Shown: positions 1-8,747, counted from the stretch's first letter. The stretch is DNA of 64,000 nucleotides from DAOUAT01 sp964551735 (GCA_964551735.1 CAZKEF010000001.1:248001-312000), one strand, 5' to 3'. A program made the numbers and translations. The notes: generated by a model from the letters alone, not told the origin.

Positions 1-2
1 AC

Positions 3-326
3 GTGGTGCCCAATGGTGACATCGGCGTGATCCGCAATTTCAGCCGGGCGCCGTTCTCGGCCGCGTGCATCAGGTTCACGGTGCAGTCGGAAGACCTGGC
101 CCGCACATTGGAGATTCTGAAACAATTGGCCACCGAAGCCGTCAACCTGTTCCCCGACCTGGCCGAGCCCTGGCAGGTGCTTTCAACTTCAGAGGTTATG
201 GGTAACAAAGCCGAGCTCACAGTAATGGCGCGCGCCGCCTTCGGCAAGGCGGCGGCGCTGAGACTGCGCCTCTTTAACCTGATCTACCGCCGGCTACGCG
301 AGGCCGGGATCACCTTGATCGATTGA
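3..326 (+). CDS. Mechanosensitive ion channel (MscS-like), C-terminal fragment
   Basis: This is the last 107 codons of a gene that begins before the window. The visible part opens with a VPNG-x-I-x-x-x-x-NFSR stretch, which matches the MscS beta domain, where an 'iPN...i.N.s' motif follows the pore helix. After it come an alternating alpha/beta region and a charged tail (RLRLFNLIYRRL) like the cytosolic alpha/beta cage of small-conductance mechanosensitive channels. In that family the protein is an inner-membrane tension-gated channel that releases solutes on osmotic downshock. The membrane helices are outside the window, so the family call rests on the C-terminal third only. It ends 30 bases before the next gene, on the same strand. 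Confidence 0.65.
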   Translation: MVPNGDIGVIRNFSRAPFSAACIRFTVQSEDLARTLEILKQLATEAVNLFPDLAEPWQVLSTSEVMGNKAELTVMARAAFGKAAALRLRLFNLIYRRLREAGITLID

Positions 327-356
327 CCGACACATCACTCGAAGGAGACGATGACC

Positions 357-1196
357 ATGAATCGTTTTATGGCCCTGCTCTCGACCTGTCTGCTCCTGGG
401 CCTCGCCCTGGCAGCCTGCGTGCCCGTGCCCGCATCCGACCTCCCGGCAGCGACACTGCCCCCGGCCACCGCTGTGCCCCAGACGCCGTCCGAGCCGCTT
501 GTCAGCGCCCTCATCGACGCCACCTGGCTGCTGCAAGGCTACGGCAGGGCTGACGCGCCGCAAAGTGTGCCCCCGGGCGCCGAAGTGACCCTGACGTTCA
601 CGGATGACGGGCAAGTCAACGGCCTGGCCGCGTGCAATCGTTACTTTGGGCCGGTTACCGTCACCGGCGACGCAATAGCCTTCGGCGCGTTGGCCCAAAC
701 TGAGATAGCCTGCGCTGAGCCGTTGATGGCGTTGGAACGCGCGTATCTGGATGCATTGGCACGCGTTGTCCGCTTCGAGTTAGCGGGCGGTCAACTGACC
801 CTGCACGGCGATGGCGGCGCCCTGATCTTCCTCGCGGCCCCGGCGCTTGGGCTGACGTCCACCAGTTGGGAGTTGATCGCGATCGGCGCCGGTGAAACCC
901 TGGCCTCGCCAGTCGGCAGCACCGGGATCACCGCCACCTTTACCGACGATGGTCAGGTCAGCGGCGCGGCCGGCTGCAACCGCTATTTCGGTAGCGTCAC
1001 GGTGGCGGGCGACCGCATCACATTCGGGCTGATCGCGACCACCAAAATGGCCTGTACAGAGGAGGTCATGGCTCAAGAGCAAGCTTTCGTCGAGTTGGTG
1101 GGCCAGGTAACCAGTTACACGATTGACGGCAACCGGCTGATCCTGTACGCTGATGGCGGCAATCGGACCCTGATCTTCGAAGGCGGCGCCGACTGA
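357..1196 (+). CDS. Lipoprotein with two META (HslJ-like) domains
   Basis: The N-terminus is a lipoprotein signal: a basic start, a hydrophobic stretch (LLLGLALAA) and a lipobox cysteine (LAAC), followed by a Pro/Ala/Thr-rich spacer. Two repeats of about 110 residues follow (roughly 55-160 and 165-275). Each has the META/HslJ pattern: a 'tWxL' opening, 'TFTDDGQVxGxAxCNRYFGxVTV' core motifs, 'C.E.lMALE.A' and a closing 'L.GDGG..LIF' strand. HslJ-type domains occur in heat-shock or motility-linked envelope proteins; the biochemical role is unknown. I chose the ATG at 357 over the ATG at 351 because the AGGAG at 343-347 is 9 bases from 357 but only 3 from 351. Confidence 0.8.
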   Translation: MNRFMALLSTCLLLGLALAACVPVPASDLPAATLPPATAVPQTPSEPLVSALIDATWLLQGYGRADAPQSVPPGAEVTLTFTDDGQVNGLAACNRYFGPVTVTGDAIAFGALAQTEIACAEPLMALERAYLDALARVVRFELAGGQLTLHGDGGALIFLAAPALGLTSTSWELIAIGAGETLASPVGSTGITATFTDDGQVSGAAGCNRYFGSVTVAGDRITFGLIATTKMACTEEVMAQEQAFVELVGQVTSYTIDGNRLILYADGGNRTLIFEGGAD

Positions 1197-1261
1197 GCGC
1201 AAACGCGGCGGACAGAGTTGTCGTGTTGATCACGACCAGCACACCGGCGGGAGCGAACCTT

Positions 1262-1948
1262 GTGGAACGCGATATCTTATGGACGATCCTGCTCGGCCTG
1301 GGGGGACTGTGCCTCTTCGCCGCGTTACTTTTCGCGGCGGTCGCCATCTTATTCATTGCCGGCACCCAACGGGCGCGGCGCTGGTTCGACGAATCTATAG
1401 TGACCCCGGATCCGAGGGCGCTGCAGGCCCGGTTCACGGCCATGCGGGCGCGCTACCCCGGGCTGAACGATGATGCCCTGGTGCAGCGGTTAGTCACCAA
1501 CCAGGCCGTGAAGGCAGGCCTGGTTGGCGCGGTGACCGGCGTGGGGGGTGTGCTGACGTTGCCCATCGCGATACCGGTTGACTTCGCGCTTTCAGCCAAG
1601 ATCCAGGCGGGCCTGATCCATTTCGTGGGTCAAACCTACGCGCCAGGCCAACCGCCCGAAGCCGGCCGCGTGCAAACCTACGCGATCCTGGCTGGCAATC
1701 GTTTCACCCAGCAGGCCATGGACGCGTCGACCCGCATCGTGCAGGCCGCCGTCACCCGGCTGATGCGCCGCCTGCTGGCAGAAACGGTGGCCGAAGCGCT
1801 GCTTAAGGTCGTGCCGTTCGTGGGCGCCATCGTGGGGTTCGTCTTCAACTATGCAGCCACCCGCGCTGTGGGCGAGCTGGCGATCCGTAAGTATCGCAGC
1901 AAGCCGGGCGAGAGGGGGTCAGAACGTCTTCTGGGTTCCAGGCCCTAG
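1262..1948 (+). CDS. EcsC-like membrane-associated protein
   Basis: The protein begins with one long hydrophobic helix (LLGLGGLCLFAALLFAAVAILFIAG), then a helical region containing 'LVGAVTGVGGVLTLPIAIPVDFA', a glycine-rich hydrophobic stretch typical of the EcsC family, and a second one near the C-terminus (VVPFVGAIVGFVFNYAATRAVG). EcsC-family proteins are uncharacterised membrane-associated proteins named after the third gene of the Bacillus ecs locus. No catalytic motif is visible. The GTG at 1262 is preceded by GGGAG at 1249-1253, 8 bases upstream, so I prefer it to the GTG at 1223, which has no ribosome binding site. The last codons run into a repeat-rich spacer. Confidence 0.55.
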   Translation: MERDILWTILLGLGGLCLFAALLFAAVAILFIAGTQRARRWFDESIVTPDPRALQARFTAMRARYPGLNDDALVQRLVTNQAVKAGLVGAVTGVGGVLTLPIAIPVDFALSAKIQAGLIHFVGQTYAPGQPPEAGRVQTYAILAGNRFTQQAMDASTRIVQAAVTRLMRRLLAETVAEALLKVVPFVGAIVGFVFNYAATRAVGELAIRKYRSKPGERGSERLLGSRP

Positions 1949-1961
1949 CGTCTCGGCAGCC

Positions 1962-2014
1962 GTCATCGTTCGACTGAGCGCTCACGACGAAGTCCTTCGA
2001 CGGGCTCAGGATGG
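1962..2014. repeat. Short palindromic intergenic repeat fragment
   Basis: The spacer holds CGTTCGACTGAGCGCTC followed by CCTTCGACGGGCTCAGGATG, a pattern of inverted 'TTCGAC-GAGC' cores. The same style recurs around 50100-50215 and in the larger elements at 24704, 27855, 54825 and 59296. Confidence 0.55.
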
Positions 2015-2038
2015 CTGGCATATTCAAAGGAGGCAGAC

Positions 2039-2932
2039 GTGCGTTTCGGCGTTATGGCGATGCAACTGGGGGCTCTGCTCCCTACGGGGCTCGACCCGGC
2101 TGAACTGCCGGCCTACGTGGCCGGGTTCGACCACGCTGCGCTGGTGCGCGAGCTCCACGGCCGCGGCTTCAACCCCATCGAACTGGGCGGCGACCTGGGG
2201 CTATTTATGCCCCACACCTACGCGCCAGCCGCCATCGAACGGCTGGCCGCGCTCCAGGCTGAGACCGGCTTGACATACACCGTCCACCTGCCGCTCTGGT
2301 CGGTAGAGCCTTCCACTTTACTCGACCCGGTGCGCCATGGCTCGGTGCAGGCGTTGGCCTACATCGTGCGCGCCACCCTACCCCTGAACCCGGAGGCCTA
2401 CGTGCTCCACGCCACCGGCGCGTTGGCGGCCGAGTTCTACCGCATGCGCTTGCCTGAGGTGGCCCGCGCCATCATCCTACGCCAATTCCAGGCCCGCGCG
2501 CTGGAAAGCCTGCGCACCCTGCTGGCCGAGACCGGCCTGCACCCCCGCAAACTGGCCGTGGAGACGGTAGAATTCCCCTTTGAGCTGACGCTGGCGCTGG
2601 CCGAGGCGCTGGACCTGTCGCTATGCCTGGACACGGGCCACGTGCTCTCCGGTTTTGCCGGGCCAGTTGACCTATTCGACGCGTTGGAGCATATGCTGCC
2701 GCGGCTGGCGGAGATCCATCTGCATGACTCGCCTCGCTGGACGCCGGGCAGTAAGATCGTCTATGGCCAGGATCACCAGGCGTTGGGCCGGGGAGACCTG
2801 GACCTGGGGCGTTTTCTGGATCGCCTGGCCACAGCGGACTTCACCGGGCCGCTGATCTTCGAGTTAACCGTGCCGGAGGCGTTGGCGTCGCTGGAGGTCG
2901 TCCGGCAAGTGCGTCCCGTTTATGTAACCTGA
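2039..2932 (+). CDS. Xylose-isomerase-like TIM-barrel protein (CbiR-like or sugar-phosphate isomerase/epimerase)
   Basis: The 297-residue protein has the layout of the AP-endonuclease-2/xylose-isomerase-like TIM-barrel superfamily: barrel strands ending in metal-ligand motifs VHLP, 'LHATG', 'AVETVEFPF', 'CLDTGH', 'EIHLHD', 'DHQALGRGDLD' and a final 'IFELT'. The conserved His, Glu and Asp would hold two or three divalent metals. Known members isomerise sugars, cleave abasic DNA, or hydrolyse cobamides (CbiR). The sequence cannot decide between these; the cobamide option is worth testing because members of this lineage often salvage cobamides. The GTG start has a strong AAAGGAGG 6 bases upstream. 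The next gene starts 25 bases downstream. Confidence 0.65.
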   Translation: MRFGVMAMQLGALLPTGLDPAELPAYVAGFDHAALVRELHGRGFNPIELGGDLGLFMPHTYAPAAIERLAALQAETGLTYTVHLPLWSVEPSTLLDPVRHGSVQALAYIVRATLPLNPEAYVLHATGALAAEFYRMRLPEVARAIILRQFQARALESLRTLLAETGLHPRKLAVETVEFPFELTLALAEALDLSLCLDTGHVLSGFAGPVDLFDALEHMLPRLAEIHLHDSPRWTPGSKIVYGQDHQALGRGDLDLGRFLDRLATADFTGPLIFELTVPEALASLEVVRQVRPVYVT

Positions 2933-2957
2933 GAACTGACAACAATGATGGCGAACG

Positions 2958-3935
2958 ATGGCCGATATACACATTGACCTCGATCTGTTATCGCGCTTTG
3001 AAGCGGGACTCGATCCGCGGCGGCCGGAACGTGGCCCGGTGCCGGCGCGCGTGCTGGGCCACGGCGAGATCAGCACCACCCTGGCCATCGGCGGTCCCAC
3101 GGCCGCGCCCCTGGCCTACAAACGGTTGGCGCTGTTTCACACCACCAACGAAGCCGCGCATTACGAGGCGTTGCACCGCCGTTATGTGCGCGCACTTGGC
3201 GAGCGCGCCGGGGTGCGCGTGATCCCGTGCACCACAACGCACGTCGTGGACGCTGCGCGCGGCAGGGTCGTCGTATACATCGTCCACGAACAGATCTCGG
3301 AAGACACCATCGGCAACATGGCCATCTATCGCATGCCGGCCGCCGACGTCAACCGGCTGGTGTTGACCGTGCTTCAAGAGGTGGCTAAGGTCTTCGCGTT
3401 CAACCAAAACCGCCAGGGAGACCTGGAACTCGGTTTTAACGCACAGATCGCGCACTGGGCTATTGTCGGCTTCGATCCCGAGCGGGGAAGCCTGCCGGAA
3501 CGCTTCCGCCTGCTCTACATGGACACCAGCACGCCGCTGATGCGCCGCCGCGGCCAAGAGCAGCTTAACCCCGACCTGTTCCTGCGCAGCGCGCCATCCC
3601 TGCTGGTGCCAATCGTGCGCCGCATCTTCCTGCCCGAGGTCATGACCCGTTACTACAATCCCCGCCGGGTGGCCCTCGACCTGATCGCTAACTTCCTTAA
3701 GGAAGGCCGGCCTGACCTGATTTCGGGCTTGGTGGACACCGTCAACTGGTTCTTCCTGGCTGAACTGGAAGATATGCACTTCAAACCGATCACCGTCGAA
3801 GAGCTCCAATCCTACTATCGCTGGGATGCGCTGATCTGGCGCATCTACCTGGGGCTGCGCAAACTGGAACGCACTTTTAGCCAATTACGTAGGCGATATT
3901 ATCCCCACATCCTGCCTGTGCGCGGGCGGCTATAA
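2958..3935 (+). CDS. Conserved hypothetical protein (DUF6206-like), possible kinase-fold relic
   Basis: I do not recognise a characterised family with confidence; it resembles the uncharacterised DUF6206 proteins of Chloroflexota and Actinobacteria. The first 120 residues have a beta-rich pattern with 'GEISTTLAI', a lysine strand 'PLAYKRLALF', a helix 'NEAAHYEALHRRYVRAL' and a later 'VVVYIVHEQI', which looks like the N-lobe and hinge of an aminoglycoside-phosphotransferase-type kinase. No HxD catalytic loop is visible in the second half, which is helical and rich in Arg/Tyr. It lies 25 bases after the TIM-barrel gene and 8 bases before a sugar porter gene, so the three are probably co-transcribed. 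Confidence 0.5.
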   Translation: MADIHIDLDLLSRFEAGLDPRRPERGPVPARVLGHGEISTTLAIGGPTAAPLAYKRLALFHTTNEAAHYEALHRRYVRALGERAGVRVIPCTTTHVVDAARGRVVVYIVHEQISEDTIGNMAIYRMPAADVNRLVLTVLQEVAKVFAFNQNRQGDLELGFNAQIAHWAIVGFDPERGSLPERFRLLYMDTSTPLMRRRGQEQLNPDLFLRSAPSLLVPIVRRIFLPEVMTRYYNPRRVALDLIANFLKEGRPDLISGLVDTVNWFFLAELEDMHFKPITVEELQSYYRWDALIWRIYLGLRKLERTFSQLRRRYYPHILPVRGRL

Positions 3936-3943
3936 GGAGGCAC

Positions 3944-5347
3944 ATGGCGACTACACCCATCCCAGCCCCGGTGCGGCTCAGCACCGGGTTCAAGTTCACC
4001 TGGGGCCTGGCCGAATTGGGCAAGGCGCTGCTGGCCGGCACCTTCGGCGCGCTGCTGCCCATCTTTTACCAGGATTACCTGGGGCTTCAAGCACGTTGGA
4101 TCGCGCTCGCGTCAGTCATCTACGCTGTCTGGAACGCGTTCAACGACCCGCTGTTCGGCTACATCACCGACAGCACCCGCTCCAAGTGGGGCCGCCGCGT
4201 GCCCTACATGCGCTTCACCGCACCCTTCCTGGCGTTAACCTTCATCCTGGTTTGGTTCGCGCCCCGCGGCGCCGGCCAGTCCGCGCTGTTCGGCTGGATG
4301 CTGGGAACTATGCTCCTTTACGATACCTGCTACACCATCATCGGCCTGGTCTACTCCGCGCTCTTGCCTGAGCTCACCGAGTCGGACGCGGAACGCAATG
4401 GCTTGCAGGTGTCAGCCTCGCTGCTGGGGCTGTTTGGCACCCTCCTTGGCTTCCTGATCCCCGATTTCTTCCGGCCCAAGGCTGGCGCCGATCCCTCCTT
4501 TCTGCCGCTCCAGGCCTCTATGATCATCATCGCCGTCATCAGCATGATATTAATCCTGATCACAGCCCGCCGCGTCAAGGAACGGCCGGAGTTCCACCTG
4601 GCCGACAAGCCGCTGCCCGTCGGCCAGGCGTTACGCTACACTTTCACCAGCCGCTCCTTCCTGGTGTTGGTTTCTGCTAATTTTATGTCAATCCTAATGA
4701 ACGCACTACTCCTAGGCGCGCTCTTCTACCTGTCCGACTACGTGCTGCGGACCAACGCCATGATCCCGCTGATGGCGCTCTTCGTGCCACTGGTGATCGG
4801 CGTGCCGGTGACGCACCTGCTGCGCCGGCGTTTCGGCGTGGCGGGCGCGATGCGGCTCCTGCTGGGGATCGCGGGCGCCGCCCTGGTGCTGCTGACCTTC
4901 GCGCCGGGGCCGCTGATCCTGGTCTGCCTGGCGCTGGCCGGTTTCGGCCTGTCCGGGCCGCAGACGCTGACCAACGTCCTCTTCGCGCAGGTGGCCGACG
5001 AGGATGAGCTCCGCTCCGGCGTGCGCCGCGAGGGCGCGTTTTTCGGCATCAACGCGCTGGTGACCAAGCCCGCGCAATCCATCGCGCTCGCCCTGCAGCC
5101 GTTCATCCTGGAGCTCACCGGCTTCGTCACGCGCGAATCGAACCAAGGGCAGATCTTCCTGAACCAATCAGCCAGCGCCCTGTTCGGCATCCGCGCGCTG
5201 ATGGGCCTGATCCCCGGCATTGCGATGCTCCTGGCCGCGCTGATCCTGACCCGCTACCCGCTGCAAGGCCGGCGGCTAACGCAGGTGCAGCAGGATGTAC
5301 TGACGCTGCACGCGGAGAAGCATGCGCGGTTGACGGCCGACGGTTGA
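3944..5347 (+). CDS. MFS transporter, GPH (melibiose-type cation symporter) family
   Basis: The 467-residue polytopic protein has about 12 hydrophobic segments. The signature after helix 2, 'NDPLFGYITDSTRSKWGRRVPYMRF', matches the glycoside-pentoside-hexuronide:cation symporter family (MelB-like), which moves sugars with Na+ or H+ across the inner membrane. A central cytosolic loop (RRVKERPEF) separates two six-helix halves. The ATG has an AAGGAGG 5 bases upstream and sits 8 bases after the preceding gene. The substrate cannot be read from the sequence; the neighbouring TIM-barrel gene suggests a sugar. The C-terminal tail is cytosolic and charged. Confidence 0.85.
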   Translation: MATTPIPAPVRLSTGFKFTWGLAELGKALLAGTFGALLPIFYQDYLGLQARWIALASVIYAVWNAFNDPLFGYITDSTRSKWGRRVPYMRFTAPFLALTFILVWFAPRGAGQSALFGWMLGTMLLYDTCYTIIGLVYSALLPELTESDAERNGLQVSASLLGLFGTLLGFLIPDFFRPKAGADPSFLPLQASMIIIAVISMILILITARRVKERPEFHLADKPLPVGQALRYTFTSRSFLVLVSANFMSILMNALLLGALFYLSDYVLRTNAMIPLMALFVPLVIGVPVTHLLRRRFGVAGAMRLLLGIAGAALVLLTFAPGPLILVCLALAGFGLSGPQTLTNVLFAQVADEDELRSGVRREGAFFGINALVTKPAQSIALALQPFILELTGFVTRESNQGQIFLNQSASALFGIRALMGLIPGIAMLLAALILTRYPLQGRRLTQVQQDVLTLHAEKHARLTADG

Positions 5348-5372
5348 CCGCCGACCGGTCATTGTTGTTGTA
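5332..5372. repeat. Short GACCG/GACGG tandem-inverted repeat
   Basis: The end of the porter gene and the bases after it read GTTGACGGCCGACGGTTGAC followed by CGCCGACCGGTCATTG. The same GACCG-type units form longer arrays near 63164-63240 and 63450-63560, next to dsrD. Confidence 0.45.
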
Positions 5373-5481
5373 AGAACAGGTGAAACGCTGGCCGACCTCC
5401 GAATCTTGGTACCATTGGGCTGAAGCCTCGACTCCGGTTCGTCCTTGTGTCCTTGTCGAGTCCATTTCATGAGGTTATCCA

Positions 5482-6534
5482 TTGTCCGAAACCTTCCTTC
5501 TCTACGGCGCCACGGGCTACACCGGCGCGCTGACCGCCCGGATGGCGGCCCAGCAGGGGCTGCAGCCGATCCTGGCCGGCCGCAACCCGGCCAAAGTCGA
5601 GGCCCTGGCCGGCGAGTTGGGCCTGCCCTGGCACGCGTTCCCGTTGACCGACCGGGTCGCGCTGCATGACGCGTTGCAGCGCGTTCCCGTCGTCCTGCAC
5701 TGCGCTGGCCCCTATTCGCAGACCTACCGGCCCATGGCCGACGCCTGCCTGGCGACCGGCACACACTACCTGGACATTACCGGTGAGCTGCTGGAGCACG
5801 AGGCGCTGGCCGCGCGCGACGCCGAGGCGATAGCGGCCGACGTCATGCTGCTGCCCAGTGTCGGATTCGACGTCGTGCCTTCCGACTGCCTGGCCGCGCA
5901 TCTAGCAAGGCGGCTGCCCGGCGCAACGCGGTTGACCCTGGCGTTCCAGTCGTTCGGCGGCGCGTCGCGCGGCACCATGATCAGCACGCTGGACGCGGCC
6001 GACCGGCCCGGCATGGTGCGGCGGGAGGGTGCGCTGGTCCCCGTCCCCGCAGCGTACAAAACCCGCCAGGTGGACTTCGGCGCAGGCCCGGTGACCGCGG
6101 TGACGTTGCCATGGGGCGACCTGGCGACAGCCTACCGCAGCACCGGCATCCCGAACATCGAAACGTACATGGCGCTGCCGGCCGGCGCGCGGCTGGCCAT
6201 GAAGTCCATGCGCTACGTGGGCTGGTTGCTGGGCTCGCGGCCGGGCAAAGCGCTCCTGATGCGCCTGGCGGCCGGTCTGCCCGAGGGACCCAGCAAGGCG
6301 CAGCGGGCCGCGGGTTACAGCCTGCTGTGGGGCGAGGTGGCCGACCCCGCCGGCAACCGGGCCACCGCGCGCATGCGCACGCCGCACTCGTACACCCTCA
6401 CCGCGCTGGCGGCGCTGGCCGTGGTGCAGCGCGTGCTGGCCGGCGACGTCCATCCCGGCTACCAGACGCCGGCCAAGGCCTACGGCCCAGAGCTGGCGCT
6501 CCAGATTAAGGGGGTCACGCGTTGGGATGTATAA
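5482..6534 (+). CDS. Saccharopine dehydrogenase NADP-binding domain protein (trans-acting enoyl-reductase-like)
   Basis: The N-terminus has a Rossmann dinucleotide-binding motif in the form 'FLLYGATGYTGALTARMA', followed by 'ILAGRNPAKVEALAGELG', as in saccharopine-dehydrogenase-like reductases. A conserved 'HCAGPYSQTYRPMADACLATGTHYLDITGE' block matches the trans-acting enoyl reductases and related oxidoreductases. A C-terminal 'A.A...GYQTPAKAYGPELALQI' fits the same family. It would reduce a lipid or acyl substrate using NAD(P)H; the true substrate is unknown. The start is a TTG with GAGG at 5471-5474, 7 bases upstream; no in-frame ATG lies closer. It stands alone, 134 bases after the porter. 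Confidence 0.75.
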   Translation: MSETFLLYGATGYTGALTARMAAQQGLQPILAGRNPAKVEALAGELGLPWHAFPLTDRVALHDALQRVPVVLHCAGPYSQTYRPMADACLATGTHYLDITGELLEHEALAARDAEAIAADVMLLPSVGFDVVPSDCLAAHLARRLPGATRLTLAFQSFGGASRGTMISTLDAADRPGMVRREGALVPVPAAYKTRQVDFGAGPVTAVTLPWGDLATAYRSTGIPNIETYMALPAGARLAMKSMRYVGWLLGSRPGKALLMRLAAGLPEGPSKAQRAAGYSLLWGEVADPAGNRATARMRTPHSYTLTALAALAVVQRVLAGDVHPGYQTPAKAYGPELALQIKGVTRWDV

Positions 6535-6584
6535 TCCTTCTCAGATTATTGAACGGACCTGAATGAGGACACGCGGAGATCAAG

Positions 6585-7901
6585 ATGACCTTGACGATGG
6601 CTGACATCACGTCAGCGCTTCTCGCCCTGGATCAGGGCGAATTCACCAGCCTACAACTGCTGGACGCGGCCGCGGTCGCTGGGCAGCACTATCCCCATCA
6701 CGATCCGGCCCAACCCGCCCTGCTGCTGGGCCTGGCCGACCCCGACCTGACGCGGCGGCTGGCTGCCACCTTGCTGCAAGCCTACCCGCCGGACCATCCT
6801 GCCACGCTGCTGCTGCCACCACAGGTCGCCGACAAGGCCATGCTGAGTTCCCCAAGCCGCGAGTGGCATGCGCCCCGGCAAGGAACTCCCAACTGTCATG
6901 CTGAGCGGGTCAACAGCTCAAGTTTCCATGCGGCGACTGACCAGCGAAGCATCGCGTCTCAGGGGTTTTTGGGCAGCGGGTCCGCAAGTCAACGCCCGAC
7001 CGCCCAGGCCACCAACGAAGCGTCTCGCGCCGCCGGGCCAGATGCTTCGGCCCAGACAGCGGGCCTCAGCATGACAGAGGTGAATCCAGCACAAGCGGAC
7101 AGCCAGCGCCGCAGCATCACCCTGGGCGAACTGGGACAGGGAACCGATCTCGGCGCAGGAGTCCATCTTTACCTGCCCCCGCGGGCCGGCGCAGCCACCT
7201 GCGAGGCGCTGCAGGACGTGGTCGCCCAGCTGCGCGCGCCTGCCGGCTGCCCCTGGGACCGGGCGCTGACGTGGCCCAAGCTGCGCGCATCCCTGCTGGA
7301 AGAAAGCTACGAGCTGCTGGCCGCATTGGATGCGGATGACCCGGCCAAAGTGACCGAAGAGCAGGGCGACCTCCTGTTGCAGATCGCCCTACAGGCGCAG
7401 ATCGCGACCGAAGCAGGGCGCTTCCGGCTACCCGACGTGATCGCCCGCATCGTGGAGAAACTGATCCGACGCCACCCGCATGTCTTCGGCGACGCGATGG
7501 TCAGCGACGAAGCAGAGGTGCTGGCCAACTGGGAGGCCATCAAAGCGGCCGAACGGGCGCGCAACGGCGAACGGCGCTCCCCGCTGGCCGGCGTGCCGGC
7601 CGGGCTGCCCGCGCTGGCCCAGGCCGAGGCCTATCTCGACCGCATGTCCCGCCTACGGCCTGCGGCCGCACCCGAAGCGCCGTGGGCATCGCTGGCCGCG
7701 CTGGCGCCGGATGCGCCGCTGGACGCTGACACGCTGGGCGAGGCGCTGTTCGACCTGGTAGCGTGGTCGCTGGCCCGAGGGGTCGAGGCCGAGAGCGCGC
7801 TGCGGCGGACCAACGCGCGTTTCGCTTCTGAAATAGAATCAGCCAGTAGGGGCGGGTTTGGCCCGGTTAACCCCAGCGCGCCTGACTCGGCAGCAGCGTG
7901 A
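6585..7901 (+). CDS. mazG: MazG-family nucleotide pyrophosphohydrolase with decayed methylase domain and in-frame repeat
   Basis: Residues about 200-330 are a MazG domain: 'LRAPAGCPWDRALTW', the 'EESYELLAALDADD' helix and the 'EEQGDLLLQIALQAQIA' metal-binding helix (EExxE and ExxxD ligands), then 'RHPHVFGDA'. MazG hydrolyses nucleoside triphosphates to monophosphate and PPi. In two-domain homologues such as Bacillus YabN a tetrapyrrole methylase comes first. Here residues 1-85 keep only its C-terminal portion ('HYPHHDPAQPALLL', 'LLQAYPPDHPATLL'), so the methylase catalytic half is missing. Residues about 85-170 are encoded by a palindromic repeat (6895-7075), and the last residues run into another repeat. 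A second ATG at 6597 is possible, but the CGGAG at 6571-6575 fits 6585. Confidence 0.85.
   Translation: MTLTMADITSALLALDQGEFTSLQLLDAAAVAGQHYPHHDPAQPALLLGLADPDLTRRLAATLLQAYPPDHPATLLLPPQVADKAMLSSPSREWHAPRQGTPNCHAERVNSSSFHAATDQRSIASQGFLGSGSASQRPTAQATNEASRAAGPDASAQTAGLSMTEVNPAQADSQRRSITLGELGQGTDLGAGVHLYLPPRAGAATCEALQDVVAQLRAPAGCPWDRALTWPKLRASLLEESYELLAALDADDPAKVTEEQGDLLLQIALQAQIATEAGRFRLPDVIARIVEKLIRRHPHVFGDAMVSDEAEVLANWEAIKAAERARNGERRSPLAGVPAGLPALAQAEAYLDRMSRLRPAAAPEAPWASLAALAPDAPLDADTLGEALFDLVAWSLARGVEAESALRRTNARFASEIESASRGGFGPVNPSAPDSAAA
6895..7075. repeat. Palindromic repeat element inside mazG
   Basis: It opens with GTCATGCTGAGCGGGTC and closes with GGCCTCAGCATGAC, the same ends (GTCAT..TGAG / CTCA..ATGAC) as the intergenic elements at 24704, 27855, 54825 and 59296. 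The reading frame stays open through it, so it is translated as a low-complexity Ser/Ala/Gln linker. Confidence 0.75.
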
Positions 7902-7942
7902 TGAGGGCAGGATCCCCGCTAGTGCGGAGAAACCCGTCCCTA
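7846..7942. repeat. 97-bp inverted-repeat element overlapping the mazG stop
   Basis: Left arm GTAGGGGCGGGTTT (7846-7859) and right arm AAACCCGTCCCTAC (7929-7942) pair with one mismatch. The mazG stop codon (7899-7901) lies inside, so the last 19 or so residues of MazG are encoded by the element. Relatives starting TAGGGGC occur at 47025, 50920 and 56980. Confidence 0.7.
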
Positions 7943-7973
7943 CAACTTACATCCCCAAGGAAGCGAGGCAGAC

Positions 7974-8747
7974 ATGACCGCATCACCGTTGCGCAATCCT
8001 CACCTCGAGGGCGAACCGTTCACCTGGGAGGGCGGGCCGGACGGCGTGCTGCTGATCCACGGCTTCACCGCCACCACCGCCGAAGTCCGCCCCCTGGCGC
8101 AAAGCCTGTATGCACAAGGCTACACTGTGGCCGGGCCGCTGCTGCCCGGCCACTACGCTCAGCCCGAAGATATCAACCGCTACCGTTGGCGCGACTGGGT
8201 TCGCACCGCCGAGGAAGCTTACCGCCAACTGACATCCCGCTGCCGCCGTGTCGTCGTCGGCGGTGAATCTACCGGCGCGGTGTTGGCGCTCTACCTGGCC
8301 AGCGACCATCCGGAGGTCGCCGCCGTGCTGGCCTACGCACCCGCCCTGCGCCTAACCGGAGGCTGGCCGAAGACCCTGGCGCTCTTTGCGCTAGCGCCGT
8401 TCGTGGCCCAGATACCCAAGCCGGAGCACCCTGGCCCACCCACCGAGGCCGATGCGCTCTGGCAAGGTTATCCTGTCAATCCGCTGCGGGGCGCGCGCGA
8501 GCTGCTGCGCCTGCAGCGCGCAACACTGCCCCGGCTCAGCGCCATCAACCAGCCCCTCCTTATCGTCCAGGGCCGGCTGGATGACACCGTACATCCCAGC
8601 GCGCCGCAGATCATCTACGACCGGGTCCGCTCCACGGTCAAGGAGCTGCACTGGATGGAACGTTCAACCCACTGCGCCATCCTCGATCAGGAACGCCAAC
8701 AGATCTTCGCCATGACGGCGCAGTTCCTGGCGCGCATCCTGAAGTAA
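7974..8747 (+). CDS. Alpha/beta hydrolase, carboxylesterase/monoacylglycerol lipase type
   Basis: The 257-residue cytosolic protein has the oxyanion segment 'LLIHGFTATTAEV', a nucleophile elbow G-G-E-S-T-G (Ser near residue 93), the acid loop 'VQGRLDDTVHP' and the catalytic His in 'STHCAILDQE'. The order and spacing match the Geobacillus Est30-type carboxylesterases and monoacylglycerol lipases, which hydrolyse short to medium acyl esters. No signal peptide is present. The ATG follows an AAGCGAGG-like site at 7961-7968, just past the palindromic element that ends mazG. It precedes a porter gene by 35 bases. Confidence 0.85.
   Translation: MTASPLRNPHLEGEPFTWEGGPDGVLLIHGFTATTAEVRPLAQSLYAQGYTVAGPLLPGHYAQPEDINRYRWRDWVRTAEEAYRQLTSRCRRVVVGGESTGAVLALYLASDHPEVAAVLAYAPALRLTGGWPKTLALFALAPFVAQIPKPEHPGPPTEADALWQGYPVNPLRGARELLRLQRATLPRLSAINQPLLIVQGRLDDTVHPSAPQIIYDRVRSTVKELHWMERSTHCAILDQERQQIFAMTAQFLARILK

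Noticed and set aside
6530..6535. TATAAT promoter ahead of mazG
   Set aside because: A perfect -10 hexamer overlaps the preceding stop codon, but no -35 element or TGn extension is at the right distance, so I did not list it.
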